Positions 52,203 to 63,667 are shown, counted from the stretch's first letter. The stretch: DNA of 64,000 bases from Saccharina japonica (GCA_008828725.1 MEHQ01003862.1:8611-72610), one strand, 5' to 3'. The notes: generated by a model from the sequence alone, not told the origin. A program made the numbers and translations.

Positions 52203-53734
52203 TTAGCAATATTGCACTAACGTAGTTTTCGGGTTGTCAAATATGTCCATGGCGCGGGGGCAGTCGATTGTGTCGCCTTGTTCGTAGGAACTACCCCTGC
52301 ACGGAGGATGCGCGAAGGGAGGCAATGTGACCGCATCCGATTTTTCGAGGAAATTATCCGAACGTAGGGATGCCGGCCACATCACTCCCTCGAGAGGTTG
52401 GTCAAAGGATCTCCCGAACACAAGCGACTGCAGACAGCTGCGCCAAACAACCTTGGTAATCGTGTGATCAGCAAACCTGTCCCCAAACGTCAACCGTTCT
52501 AATGATGCTGGCCAAACAACCTCGGAGATCGGCTGGTTAAACCTCCCCCCGAAGGCAAGCTGCTGCAGGGAAGCAGGCCATAACACACCAGCGATTGGTT
52601 GGTTGAAGTTCCTCGTGAAGGAAAGTTTCTGCAACGATGCAGGCCACACCACGCCGATGATTGGTTGGTCGAACTCGTCCCCAAAGGCAAGCTGCTGTAG
52701 GGAGGCAGGCCATACCACACCGGCAATCGGTTGGTTGAAGAAGCCCTTGAAAACTAACCGCCGAAGAGAAGGTGGCCACTCCGCATCGACGATCGGTTTG
52801 TTGAAGCGTCTCCCAAACGTCAGCTCGAGCAGATGGTCGGGCCACACCACATGGGCTATCGGTTGGTTAAAGAAGTCCATGAACGTCAGCCGCACCAAGG
52901 AAGCGGGCCATCTCACACCAGTGATCGGTTGGTTGAAGATCGCTCCGAAGGTCAGTTGCGTTAAAATTGGCGGCCATGTCACATCGTCGATCGGTTGGTC
53001 GAAAAATCCTCCCAACGTCAGCTGCTCCAACGTTACCGGCCAGGCAACCGATTCGATCGGCTGATCGAAATAACATCCGATAACTAGCCGTTCCAAGGAT
53101 TTTGGCAACGTTTCCAAGTCTACCTGCTCGTTCCTCGGGCAGCCGATTGACAAGTGCCGGAGTGCAGCCGGCCACGACGCGCTGCTAATATTTTTCGTGC
53201 TGTCGACTCCGTGAGCCTCCACGTCATGCCATTTCCGCGAGGCATCGATGGCAGAATGCTTCGCCAAGACGAGCAATGTTTGCACCGCCTCAAAATAGCT
53301 CCTAGGCGAATGAACCGGCTGCGAAACCGACTGCGACACATCGTCCGAGCGACGCACAGGGCAGCTGTTCAACTGCAAGCTTTCGCAGTCTACACCGATT
53401 ACTTGCATCCATTCCACCTCCCTGAAGAGTGCCGCCTGTGAAAGTAAAGGCACAAGCATGCCAGCCGGAATAATCCACGATACACCAGACACTCGTAGAG
53501 CCGGCAGTGGTCGCCTTTGTGGGGCCTGGACGGAGGCGTCCCTAATGGAACTATCGTCACCCCAAAAGGTAAGTGGCATCCTACGGGTGACTCTAACGCG
53601 CACCGTACACAGACCTCGGCAGGCAACGCACACTTCATACGAAGCAAGCTGTAGCTGCAGCGTATCCACGTACCACTTCCCTTCTGATGCTTGGCCAAGG
53701 GCGACCGTCAGAATGTCACGCCAGCGGCTATTGC
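52203..53734 (-). CDS. FNIP/leucine-rich-repeat protein
   Basis: About 510 codons remain open on the - strand up to a proposed acceptor, TTTCCATGTTTTCCAG, at 53735-53740. No ATG follows the upstream in-frame stop, so the start is probably in an unseen 5' exon; the first internal ATG is near residue 59. Residues ~1-165 lack a recognised domain. From about residue 190, eleven 22-residue units of the form FNQPIAGVVWPASLQQLAFG run almost uninterrupted (variants FDQPIESVAW, FNKPIVDAEW, FADHTITKVVW). A short unique tail has three cysteines. These units fit the FNIP repeat, an LRR relative expanded in amoebae, giant viruses and some protists, usually inferred to mediate protein binding. No signal peptide or transmembrane segment is apparent. 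A diverged pseudogene of it lies at 48490-49082. Specific partner unknown. Confidence 0.8.
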
Positions 53735-53759
53735 CTGGAAAACATGGAAATAGCACAAG

Positions 53760-54900
53760 ATCGACACGAGCATCGATGTGAGCATGATGTATTCAGGTTA
53801 AAAAAATGGTGGATACGGGGTATTGCTGAAACAGCTTCTACGAACGTCCCGTGGCGTGCGTAGATGCAGACAATGCGCTGAATAAAAGGTACACACTTCG
53901 CGAACCGGCCTGCAGTTGACATGTACCTATGGTATGTGCGATACCGAACGCAGTACGGGGCCTTCATGCCCTTAAATCAAGAACAACGCGTGTCGCTTCG
54001 TCCAGTCCGAACTAAACGTCGGTGGCACGACCTCGGATACAAATTTGACGGCATTACCTGATAACTATCTAGATATAAACGGTTGCGGATACAGTTGTTG
54101 TTGTCTTGGTCGTTGTGTGTTAGCGTTGTCGCCGTCGTGGAGTTGACACTACAATCTCGTCGGGTATGGCTGAAATAATATGACATACTGGTATGTCAAA
54201 TGCCATATTTAACCTGGTATGATCCATGAAGTCAATCGGCTATTGGTTGGAAATCACCTACCATTCTGTCTCACAATATTAGCACGTATGCTATTTAATA
54301 TTAATGTATAAAAAGTGTTTATATTCCGGTACAGAATGGGGGGCGTTAAAGAAAGTCATACCTGTTGCAACCGTAACCGTAAATCATTTAACCAGGTAAA
54401 GGGACGCAGTGTAAACACAACAATTACACCAGTGCCCCTTCAGCACGGGATCGGCTCCACAGCGGAAATCCTTGCGAGTAAGAATCGGTATACTGCTTGT
54501 CTTGAGAGAAAAAAGGATGAACCGCACTCCCTCAAAATAAAATCGACCACCTAGCGGGAACGCTCGCGGGTACAAATTCGTATCGTAATGTAAGTAGGAA
54601 ACAAACACATATACACGGTATACCGTAATCCCTGAGAACGGACGTGTCAAAATGAAGGCAAGACTTTCCGATACGATTTCATACTGCTGTCTTTCACGAA
54701 CATACAAGCGATAAGCAGCAATCATGCCGAGTGGCAATTCGTACTGTCAGAAGCTACGTAGGCCATACTGTTGTGATATATAAGCGAGAACATCTACTAA
54801 TCGTCATTCATGCTGTCTTTCTAGGAACATGAAGAATACAAACCTCAATGATTTCCAGTAGAGAAATAAAGTTGTACTGCTGTCTAGCCGAAACAATAAA
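53760..54900. other. Upstream region of the FNIP gene; no gene seen
   Basis: The 5' exon of the FNIP gene should lie here or beyond, but I could not identify it. Scattered GGTACACAC and TTCGTAT words only. Confidence 0.4.
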
Positions 54901-54969
54901 TCACAATCGTTCCACACAGCTCGGATAAGGTAAACCTCGGTCAACACTTCTTACGCCATGGACCCTAAC

Positions 54970-55660
54970 AGAGAGGCCTAGCCACGCCCTAACATAGTGT
55001 TTGCACTGGACGACCAATCGCGTAACACGGTAGCATAATATCAAGTGCATATTCACAAACATTACAGCGCAATTATGTTTCGTACTTCCTCGATCTCGTC
55101 GGTCCTGGTACGGCAACATAGTGCTACGCCGTGATCGGTGCGTGTACAAACGACGTAACACAATGTTAGGAGTTGTACAGACTCGCACGTTATCAGCCGA
55201 CAGGGGCACAGCTCACCATCCGCCGATTCGCTGACTTGCTAACGTAATGTTTATAGCGATAATCTTGCTTTCCATAAAACTAACACTATGTTATTCGAAC
55301 GCTATTCGAGCCCCGTTGTTCTTCCTTAGGGTCGGATAACGTAACACTTGGCGTGAGGTATCTAAGTTACTATTGGGGCTGGTCGCGATGTAACATTATG
55401 TTAGGATATTACTTACATACCGACGGGTGCCTAACATTATGTCATGTTACTGGCATCAAATATATTAAATATCGTGTTACTGTGTTGCCACGAACGATGA
55501 TCTTGGCGAGACATTATGTCAAAGTGTTAACGTTGGAACTGAAACTGTTCTCGTTGGACTGTCACCCTATCGATCTTGCGAAGATCTAACACGTGGTACT
55601 GCTGTTACGTAAAGCGACGTCGCAGGAGTAACACGTATGCTTATGTTGGTATGTTAAAAC
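54970..55660. repeat. TAACATTATGTTA palindrome-word array, part 1
   Basis: Imperfectly palindromic words CTAACATAGTG, AACACAATGTTAG, TAACACTATGTTATTCG, GTAACATTATGTTAGG, CTAACATTATGTCATGTTAC and relatives occur every ~40-60 bp, with divergent DNA between. Not a conventional tandem repeat. Confidence 0.75.
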
Positions 55661-56469
55661 ACAAGTCGGCCATACCGCCGTGCAATGAGGGCACAAAAAC
55701 ACGAAACCACAGAGTCATACGTTTCCGAGAGCGAGACAAGGGGGAAAATACTAACACCGCGTGTGAAACCTAAAACCAACAGTCTTCAGGGGCCCCTGCG
55801 GGCAAAGCAATAAGAGCACTGCAAAAAACAAGTCAGTTTTTTTTTTACTTGTAATACTATGCCTGGTATAATTTCGACCTTTTCATAATTCCCTGCCGAG
55901 AACGATATTCCTCGTGTTTTAATGCTCATACCTACTTCCTGTGAAGGGGTTTGTAGAGCGTAGGTTGCGGGCAACATGTTTTTCTGAGGAGCCGGATCGA
56001 CCCGACGTCTTTTTCATCATCACGAAGATTGCCTCTTACTCAAAAATGAATCCCCGTACCGCACTTTCATTTCGTGATGCGAACACAGCAATGCCTGCCC
56101 TCTTTTGCAGATCCAAGAGCCCCAACACCTCCCAGAGACTACATATAACGCACAAGCTATACGCTGGCCGTGCAGGTTTGAGCATTAAAACTAGAGCTAT
56201 GCTGTGTTTGGTAAGGAGTTACTGATATGGTGATATTTTATACCGAAGTATACCACAAATAGTGTTGCTGCTGTAAAAAAGACGGAACACATCAATTTTT
56301 CAAGACTCAAGTACTCTTTTTCTTTTCTTTTTAACCGAAGGGGCCCCTTACACATAATGATAGCGTTCGCTTGTGCACGCGCGTTATGCGCCTGACATGT
56401 CGTACGGTGGCAACTGCGATAGCCACTGAATTGCAGCTACGAGTAGCACTGTGTTCCTACGGTAGAATT

Positions 56470-56860
56470 TTGGGTGCACCAGCTAACACAGCAGTATAAT
56501 GTTAACGCTAAATCGGGCATTTACATTATATCCGTCTAACGTGTGTTATGCTACGTAGCTCATAGACTCCACGCCAACGCCCTAACACTATGTTATTCGA
56601 TATGGGCTGCCGGACCTAACACCGTAACACGATACGGGTAGCAAAATGCTCATGCGAGTTAACGTTCTAATGCTTTCGTCTGACAATATATTGCAGTGTG
56701 CTAACATTACGTTGTGATCATAATAATTTTCTGTCAAAGTAGTGTTATAAGACTCGGCGAGACACGGCCCACATTATTCCAACAGTAGTAACGTAACGTT
56801 GCGAAACATTTTCGTTGGCACCTACCACTAACATCAAACGTTAAGTGTTACGTTATCCGA
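56470..56860. repeat. TAACATTATGTTA palindrome-word array, part 2
   Basis: CTAACACAGCAGTATAATGT, CTAACGTGTGTTATG, CTAACACTATGTTATTCG, AACACCGTAACACG, CTAACATTACGTTG and TTAAGTGTTACGTTATCCG resume the pattern. 55790-56460 between the parts is A/T-rich unassigned DNA with a possible GGGGCCCCT palindrome at 55790 and 56340. Confidence 0.65.
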
Positions 56861-56874
56861 CATGCGAATGCTTT

Positions 56875-57265
56875 CGAATATATACAAATTCGTACCGCTG
56901 GCTATGAAATACTCCGAACAAACTGGAGCAGGATTCTGTGCGAGGGCCAATTCGTACAAAGCATTGCTGACTTAGAGCCGTTGGTGCGAATTCGTACAAA
57001 ATATCGCTAATTTGGTTATTTAGTAATGCTTGCCGCTTGCTGGTACGAATTCGTACCAACAAGCGCATATCTAGCGCCTTCCCTGCAAAACTAAATCGTC
57101 GTAAGAGAGTTAACCCTTTCGAGTATCAAACGAATTCGTACTGCCTTTCCAGGAAGATGCGCAATCCTGTCCAGTACGAACTCGTACGTACCGTCTACGA
57201 GTACGAGTAATAACCGAAACGACGAACAGCAATCGTGTCAGGTATATGCACGAATTCGTACTGTC
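56875..57265. repeat. GTACGAATTCGTAC palindrome-word array
   Basis: ACAAATTCGTACC, CCAATTCGTACAAA, GCGAATTCGTACAAA, GGTACGAATTCGTACCAAC, CGAATTCGTACTGCC, GTACGAACTCGTACGTACC and CACGAATTCGTACTG recur about every 45-65 bp. It directly follows the previous array. Confidence 0.75.
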
Positions 57266-57444
57266 ATTCCAGGAACCTGCAGACGATGCATCCTGATCTG
57301 GTCACGATCTGTGTGCGACCCGAGCAGACTTTTCCACGGGATGATCGATCGGATAAACATGACCGCCAGGTATGTCCCAAACCACTAACCTGTACGATCT
57401 TGGTGAGGCAGATCATGATATGTTCGAACGCAGCAGTGAACCTT

Positions 57445-57500
57445 CACACGCACCAGCACCCCCCAAGATCCTAATCTTTGGTGCTGGTGCGCGTGTTGAC
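57445..57500. other. Strong hairpin
   Basis: CACACGCACCAGCACC pairs with GGTGCTGGTGCGCGTG across an 18-base spacer. No U-run or flanking gene; it could be a small fold-back relic. Confidence 0.6.
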
Positions 57501-57924
57501 CAATGAAAAGCGTTTTTTTTTTTTTTCCAAACTGTTTTTTTTTCTTCGTTAAAACGGGCCCTTTACCAGAGGAAAGACAAATTGCCGCTAGATACAGCAT
57601 TACGGCACTTCCTATATATAATAAGACTGGGTGCAACACCAGAGATCGCGGTGCTGAAGAAACCGCTGTACTGGAGGGTATGGTGTTAGGAGGAGAGGCC
57701 ATCGAGATAACCACCACAGAGGCATGTGCTTCACAACAATACGACAGCCAGAGACATGCCAGCGCACGACTTCAGTTACGTGCACAATGCCCTGATACTA
57801 CTGTACTGGTAGACAGCTCCTTACATGATACCCTCTACCCGGTCCCAGGTATGTGTGCACCAAGGAAGGTTGTCACCTTGCTCACTACTCGTCGCTGTCG
57901 GGTAGGCTGCTGGTTCAGTCGCCG

Positions 57925-58345
57925 GTCGGTCAATCGCAGGAGAAGCTTCCATCATCATGAGGCACCTTTTCCCGGCCACGGGCTCCATGTGAGTGTTGAT
58001 GTGTACCCCTGGGTGGCCTTTGCCTATCTGGTGTCACACGCGCTTTGCGCAGTGGGTGCCGCTTTTGCATCCCTTGTTGCACAAAAGAAGCACTGCTGTT
58101 TATCTGCGGAAAATATAGGGGTTTCCACGAACCCCGGTTTCCCGTTTGAAGCTTTTTCTCTCTTTTCATCTATTTGTTGAACCAAACGAGTATCCATCCA
58201 GACTTTACCGACCCCTGCAAAGAGCGGCACCTGCTACTCGCGTGTGACAGCACAGGGAAACACCAGGCGCACACCTGAACACCCACATGGATCCCGTTAC
58301 ACGAAAGAGCGCCCTCACGATAGCAAAAAGATGCTTCACGACGAT
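57925..58345. repeat. Diverged inverted repeat (~150-bp arms)
   Basis: The + arm (57925-58075) contains CGGGCTCCATGTGAGTGTTG, CTGGTGTCACACGCG and GGTGCCGCTTTTGCA. The opposite-strand arm (58200-58345) contains CGGGATCCATGTGGGTGTTC, GCTGTCACACGCG and GGTGCCGCTCTTTGCA. Both arms translate to related peptides (GHGLHVSVDVYPW versus CNGIHVGVQVCAW), so a coding ancestor is possible. Confidence 0.65.
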
Positions 58346-58369
58346 AGAGACTGCTTCTGCTGCGGGCGA

Positions 58370-58600
58370 TGGGCGAGTCTGCTATGCACCGGGCCAGATC
58401 TGCTATGCATTGACCAATCATATCGCTCCATTTGCTTTGCATCGTAATGCACCCAATGAATGGAAACCCATTTTTGCTTTGCACTGGCCAATCAGGAGAC
58501 GTTATTTTGCTTTGCATCGCGCCGCACTTGCTTTGCATCGCGCCGCAAGACCATTGCATCGCTCTTCGCACGCAAACACCCGGCATTTCAAACACCTTGA
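58370..58600. repeat. TTTGCTTTGCATCG imperfect repeat
   Basis: TGCTTTGCATCG and GACCAATCA-type words recur about every 20-60 bp. Composition-driven frames run through it on both strands. Confidence 0.75.
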
Positions 58601-58899
58601 TCTCCCTCTACACGCACCCCTAGACTCTCATAAGCTGGGGCTCAATCTACGCGTACCGTTGGGCTCCCAATAGCTCGTTTTTGTGGTGACGGCGACCTCC
58701 TGCTTCGACAACCAGTAGCACACCTGAGCACGCCACAACACGACCTTGGCCTGAGCGGGCGAGTACGTGCTGTGTGACACGGAGCTGCAAGGCCACAGAG
58801 TTGCAGGACCCGCAACATGTTGCATCATCGTGAGTTGGGCCGTGGGGTTTATGCGAGTACCTTTGTTTGATTGGCTGGATAGGTGTCGTTGGCTCGTAC

Positions 58900-59530
58900 T
58901 CGTCGTTTCGCTGCGTTCTGTGTGTGTGGCCGCCAACTATACAGCAGCAGCAGTGCGGACGTTCGGAGCACAAGCAGCAGTAACCAGCGTGTTGCAGCCA
59001 CGGCAATAGGAACGGCAACAACAACAACGCTACCCATGAAGCAGCAGGAGTAGAAGGGAACACTGCGGTTGCTACTGCCGGTAGTAAGAGCTGTGTTGCT
59101 TGCCTTGGCTGCATTGGCTACGGCTGTTGGTGTTCTGCAGCAGTACTTACGTAGTGTTTGACAGCACCCGTCACATCGTCATGTACCGGCACGGAACAGC
59201 AGACAGCAGCGGTGACCCAGGTACACCGCTGTTGTTGAAGTGGGAGCTATACTATGTCCGTTGATTCAGATTGCTGCGGCTGCTGTGATACGAGTATAGG
59301 TGCTGCGGTCTGCGGCTTTCTGCTGCACATACTGCAGTCACACCATGTACATACGTACGTGGGCGGTACTTTATGCTGCAGTAAATACCTACTGTAGTAT
59401 TACAGCAGGCTCAACACGAACTCGGTACAGCAGTGGCAGATACAAGAGCTGTGGCTGGTGCTGTACAGGCAGTAGTACGCAGCTGTGTTAACTGCTGCCT
59501 CGGCTGCTGTTTGCTGTGTACGGTTTTCGT
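58900..59530. repeat. CAGCAG/CTGCTG-rich region
   Basis: High density of TACAGCAGCAGCAG, CTGCTGTA and GCTGCTGT words without a fixed period. Frames are Cys/Ala/Val- or Leu-rich artefacts. Confidence 0.7.
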
Positions 59531-59681
59531 CTGTTCGTATTGCCGGACAACTGTCATCGTGTTGTCACGTCAGCTACTCAAGTCAACCAAGATAGGAGGT
59601 AAGAGTACGTTTACCTGACGCATTTTTCTCTGTCCGGTGCTGCTTCACGACAAACATCAAGGTGGCCTGCCTGGGTCAGCG

Positions 59682-59807
59682 ATGGATGGGATATCAAACG
59701 CCGTAATGTCCGCCGGGGGCTCGATTATTAACCACTACGAGGGTTTCAACGAAAAAGCACTCTACTCGAGAAACGCAGACCTTCGGAAAGAATGCCAGTA
59801 CGTCAAG
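59682..59807 (+). CDS. Possible first exon of an unrecognised gene
   Basis: From the ATG at 59682 the frame reads MDGISNAVMSAGGSIINHYE then GFNEKALYSRNADLRKECQY and VK, ending at a canonical donor AAG/GTGAGG (59808). The composition is strikingly protein-like for this window. No matching second exon is identified downstream, and no family is recognised. Chance is the main alternative. Confidence 0.35.
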
Positions 59808-60564
59808 GTGAGGTTAGTTGAGGGCTGAGCAGATGGCGCGAAGGGATGGTTCGTTGAGTCCTCGTTGAAGGTTGAGCTGTGTACACCGTAACAAACGCGA
59901 TGCGTGTCAAATTGGCTGGTAGGTGTAGCTGTTGAACGTGTCCGCATCCCACATCGCTTGTTTTTCACCCTTCTGGTCGCCCGCAGCTTCAAATTGGCGC
60001 AGTGACGCCAACACGTTATAGCAGGCGTACGTTGGGTCCACGCACGACGAGAAATTGCGCACGCGTTCTCTCATAGCAAGCACGGCTATACGTTGGGTTG
60101 TACTGGCAAGTCTTGAGGCAAGAGGCTTCTCTCCAGCTGGTGGCACGTTTTTGCTGAAGATAAGTTGCACAAGAGAATAAAACCTACCTTAAGTACAGCA
60201 GACAATATGTCTATAGAATACACAACGTGTGACCGAGTACGCTTAGGTCGGGCCTCAGGCGCGTTTTGTACGTTGAGCTCGGACACGGAACATTTTTCCA
60301 TGCGTGCATATTGAGGTACAGGCGATTGTTGGCCTGAACCACTGTGGCCATTTGTCAACACAACCGTCTTGCCGCTCATCGTTTTCTCCGCATATCTTAT
60401 GCACCGTCTCAATTACGAACGCACCAAACGACATATCTCAGGTGGAGCCCTCGACGAGTTCAAGCCGAATATGAGAGACCTTAGCCAGCTGCACCCGGTA
60501 CTGAATTTTTCCCCATAAAGGTGAGATTGGACGCATTCCCCCCCGAAACATACTCATGGTCACG
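59808..60564. other. Unassigned DNA
   Basis: No supported gene. A - strand frame near 60086-60412 is open but lacks motifs. Confidence 0.35.
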
Positions 60565-60812
60565 CTTGGCCGTAGTCACATAATCATAGAGCCTCGCATC
60601 CCAACAACGTATTTTCACTGACTAAGCACACATTCCTTGCCCCAAGAACGAATCGCCGTAAGGTGTTCGGCGAGTCGCAGCATGAGGAATGAGTAGGACC
60701 CTTCTAAGAACCGCTCGTGAGGCGGCGTTTGGCACCTTGTGCGTAATTTCATGCAAATGGGTGATATCATCGAGTTGCTCTATGTGTTCTCATGTGTGGC
60801 CACTTCCAGACT
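60565..60812 (-). repeat. Dispersed repeat 'R', reversed copy
   Basis: ATAGAGCCTCGCATCCC, GGTGTTCGGCGAGTCGCA, AGAACCGCTCGTGAGGCGG and GTGTGGCCACTTCCAGA are the reverse complement of copy-1 landmarks. Confidence 0.7.
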
Positions 60813-61184
60813 CGGAACGGGGGGCTGGAGCTATCGCTAGCGAGGAAGCTAGCGAGGAAGAACTTTGGACAGCTTGCCTCTATTACTTCGAAGTTTGATA
60901 TTTTGTGTGGATATGGCAACCACACAAGGCTTGATCGAAGTGACGCTCAAAGGTTCCCTCTCACGACCGCAATACGCAAACATCACGGGGTGCAATCATG
61001 CCCCAGTACACAAACACGACTTGCATGTATCGGTTGGGTTGATTGAAGAGGAGCAAATTATTTTTACACACCTTAACCTCCTCTGGACGCATTCACCGTT
61101 GTCGGACGTTTGTGTGCCGTGTTTTGTTTTTGCATTTGTTCAAACCGGTTAGTACGCTGTATTCCGGGTGTACCACATTATTTG

Positions 61185-61760
61185 TGTGTTTTCATTTACT
61201 TTCATAAAAGTAAACAATTACTTCCATGGACGGTTTTTTCACTTCCATGGAAGTAAAAGCATATATCTAGATGAAAGTGTTTTCACTTTCACGGAAGTAA
61301 ATTGACCTACAGGTGGAAAAAATAATGGAAGTAAATTTACTTCCATGAAAGGTTTTTTACTTCCATGGAAGTAAATTGACTCATGTGGAAACTTTCATGG
61401 AAGTAAACCGTGTTTACCTCGATGGAAGTACGAACCCTTCCATCGTTCCGTGCAAGGTTCTGTTGAACGAGGGCCAACAGCCACTAGACAGGTCCAGTAT
61501 AGTTTCGTGCTGCGCGCTACACAGTTTGTAGTATTCGGTTCAATATTTCTTCACATTGTGGTAATCGGGATGGGCCCACTTCGTGTGGGACGGTGTACCA
61601 ACTGGAAGTAGGGGGTGAATTCGTCCCCTCACCTTCGTGTTTTATTTTTATGGAAGTAAAATCTTAATTTACTTCCAATCCAATCACCTGGAAATAAAAA
61701 CTGTCATGGAAGTCAAAACAAAACCATGGAAGTAAAATAACTTCCATAGAAGTATTTGTT
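61185..61760. repeat. TTTACTTCCATGGAAGTAAA palindrome array
   Basis: Full or half copies of the 20-bp perfect palindrome occur about twelve times in two clusters (61185-61435 and 61640-61760), separated by ~200 bp of ordinary sequence. Variants include CTTTCATGGAAGTAAA and ACTTCCATGAAAG. Irregular spacing of 20-40 bp. Confidence 0.9.
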
Positions 61761-62365
61761 TTTACTGATATAAAGTATTTGTAGGAAGTTACAACCTGGT
61801 GATTCCACCTTGCTTTCCCTCGTTGTGTTGTTATACGAGATCGAATACTGTGATTTTGGCCGGACTAGTAAAAGGGACCCCGTAAAATGTCTAGGCCACA
61901 ATAGCATGGGTTCGACAACGTAAAACATCTATGCTATTGTAAGCGTGATTTATGCTAGTGTAAAGGTGCGGTGGCTGGGACGAGCACGCGGACGCAGCAC
62001 AGGGCGCAAATAGACCACGGCGATTAATGTGAGGGCTGAAAATGGTCGCACACTAGTTTCTCGATAAGACCGTGACGCGGAATATAAATTTTGGATGGTT
62101 GCACAGTATTCTATCGATAAAGTGCTGCTTTCGTGTTTGTCCAACAAACAGACACCTCATTCTCTTGGTATGATATCGTGGCGTTACGTCTGCACCAAAT
62201 TTGTAGGTGTCTAGGCACTGCGAGCCTGTACGAACGTACTTTACGTGTCACTTTCAATTGCGGCAGTCGTGTTGAGTTGTGAGCGAGTACCAAAAGCTCG
62301 TATCATAATCCCATGCGTCCTCCTCGCCGTGGGATTTGTTTGCGCCGTTTGCAGGTGATCGGTCA
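61761..62365. other. Unassigned DNA
   Basis: Low-scoring frames only. CTATGCTATTGT and CTAGTGTAAAG words near 61930-61960 look like drifted repeats. Confidence 0.35.
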
Positions 62366-62379
62366 GCAAACCATCCCTT

Positions 62380-62755
62380 TACAACCGTCCTGCTCCTGCG
62401 GAGAATTCCAAGCTTGACTTTGCGGAGAGTTGGTATGAAGCTTCTGCAAAACCTGAACGAGATATGTTGACCGGCCAGCTAAATATTGAAAGCGTCGTGT
62501 GCAACCTCGTCCAAAGGGGTCGAAGGCGGGCGGCACTGCGGACAATGGAGCAACCCCAAGGATCCCTTGCCCAGCGGAGGCGAAAGAGCGCGTTGACCCG
62601 ATGCTGCAAGAACATGGCCAAGCAAAGAGTGAATACGGACCGACCAGTTTCGGGTTGGCTTTCAGTCAAGACGCTATATTCCCGAGAGTCAACGCGTCAC
62701 AAGAAGCTAAAGCTGGTCCACAGCCCCGTGTGTTCCTGCTTTTGCTGGACATAGA
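62380..62755 (+). CDS. Possible frameshifted exon fragment
   Basis: One + frame reads SLYNRPAPAENSKLDFAESW then YEASAKPERDMLTGQLNIES and VVCNLVQ to about 62515. From there a different + frame looks more protein-like (ERVDPMLQEHGQAKSEYGPT, then SFGLAFSQDAIFPRVNASQE). A single frameshift near 62515-62580 would join them, which suggests a decaying gene. No family recognised and no confident exon edges; the TGA just upstream at 62357 blocks extension. Confidence 0.25.
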
Positions 62756-62789
62756 GCAAAGGCGGACGAAGCAATGGGATTTTGATGCA

Positions 62790-62812
62790 GGCGGGGGGGG
62801 GGGGGGGGGGGG
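62790..62812. repeat. Poly-G run
   Basis: About 22 consecutive G after GATGCAGGC, then GGGGTGGGGGTAG. Assembly length here is likely uncertain. Confidence 0.95.
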
Positions 62813-63403
62813 GTGATTCGACGGTCGGGGTGGGGGTAGAAAAGGCTGTGACGCTGGTAGTATTAGTGTGAGAGGGGGACTGTTGGCGGGGCTTTACCGG
62901 ATAGGAAGTAGAACGTCGATTCCGTTCACGGCTGCTCAGCAGCGGGCCTGGAACCCTTCGAGTAAACAACAGAGTGTCTCTACGCTATGAAAGCCGCGTC
63001 GTCGTGGTTAATACGGACTTGAAGCAGCGGGTCAGTGTCTAGCAAAGTTTGCCTTTCAGTGGCAAACGGGGAGCGTAGAAGGAAAGTTCGTGGGTTGCGA
63101 TAGGACCGGTGTAAGCCTTGCATATGCATACATGTGGCGCGCATTCGCCATCGGGTTTGTTTACGGTGGAACAAGGCTCGGGTGTCATGAGTGGCGTCAT
63201 TACAATAGCAAACAACTGAATGCTCTCAATATACTTTTCACGTGTGTACACGCGTTACACCCAACAACAAGCTACCAGACTAAGTATTTACACTTGGTCT
63301 ACACTTCTGCATGGATTCGTGAACCTGTATACCACGTGCTGTGTTAGCTCCAGGAAAGTACCGCGGCCACGTATTATTGTGCATGCTGTGCGTATATACA
63401 TAG

Positions 63404-63603
63404 AAGAGCTCCTTCCCGGTGGCAAAATATGGTGTCCGTCGCGAATCGAAGAAAAAAGAAGAGCGACTGGTAGTGAGGAAGGCGAGTTTGTAAACATCTG
63501 CCTGAATACCAGAGCAACCTTGCATCTGGTCAACCGTCGTGTGTTAGTGTACCCGCAGCTGCGGGGCGACACTCCTTTAAAAAGAATGAGAATCGAGGAT
63601 TAA
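63404..63603 (+). CDS. Possible exon near the right edge
   Basis: After GTATATACATAG the frame reads EELLPGGKIWCPSRIEEKRR, then ATGSEEGEFVNICLNTRATL and VYPQLRGDTPLKRMRIED before TAA. The composition is plausible for a charged soluble domain. No family recognised. It may belong with the following piece at 63668-63790, but the stop between them means at most one can be a terminal exon of a shared gene. Confidence 0.25.
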
Positions 63604-63667
63604 TGTCGGATACCTATACTTAACCCAGCTTGATAACATTTATGCTGTATCGTTCCAATTTTTACAG

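Noticed and set aside
57503..58180. 225-codon + frame as a gene
   Set aside because: Starts in poly-T/poly-Phe, crosses an inverted repeat and lacks any motif; only the inverted repeat is reported.
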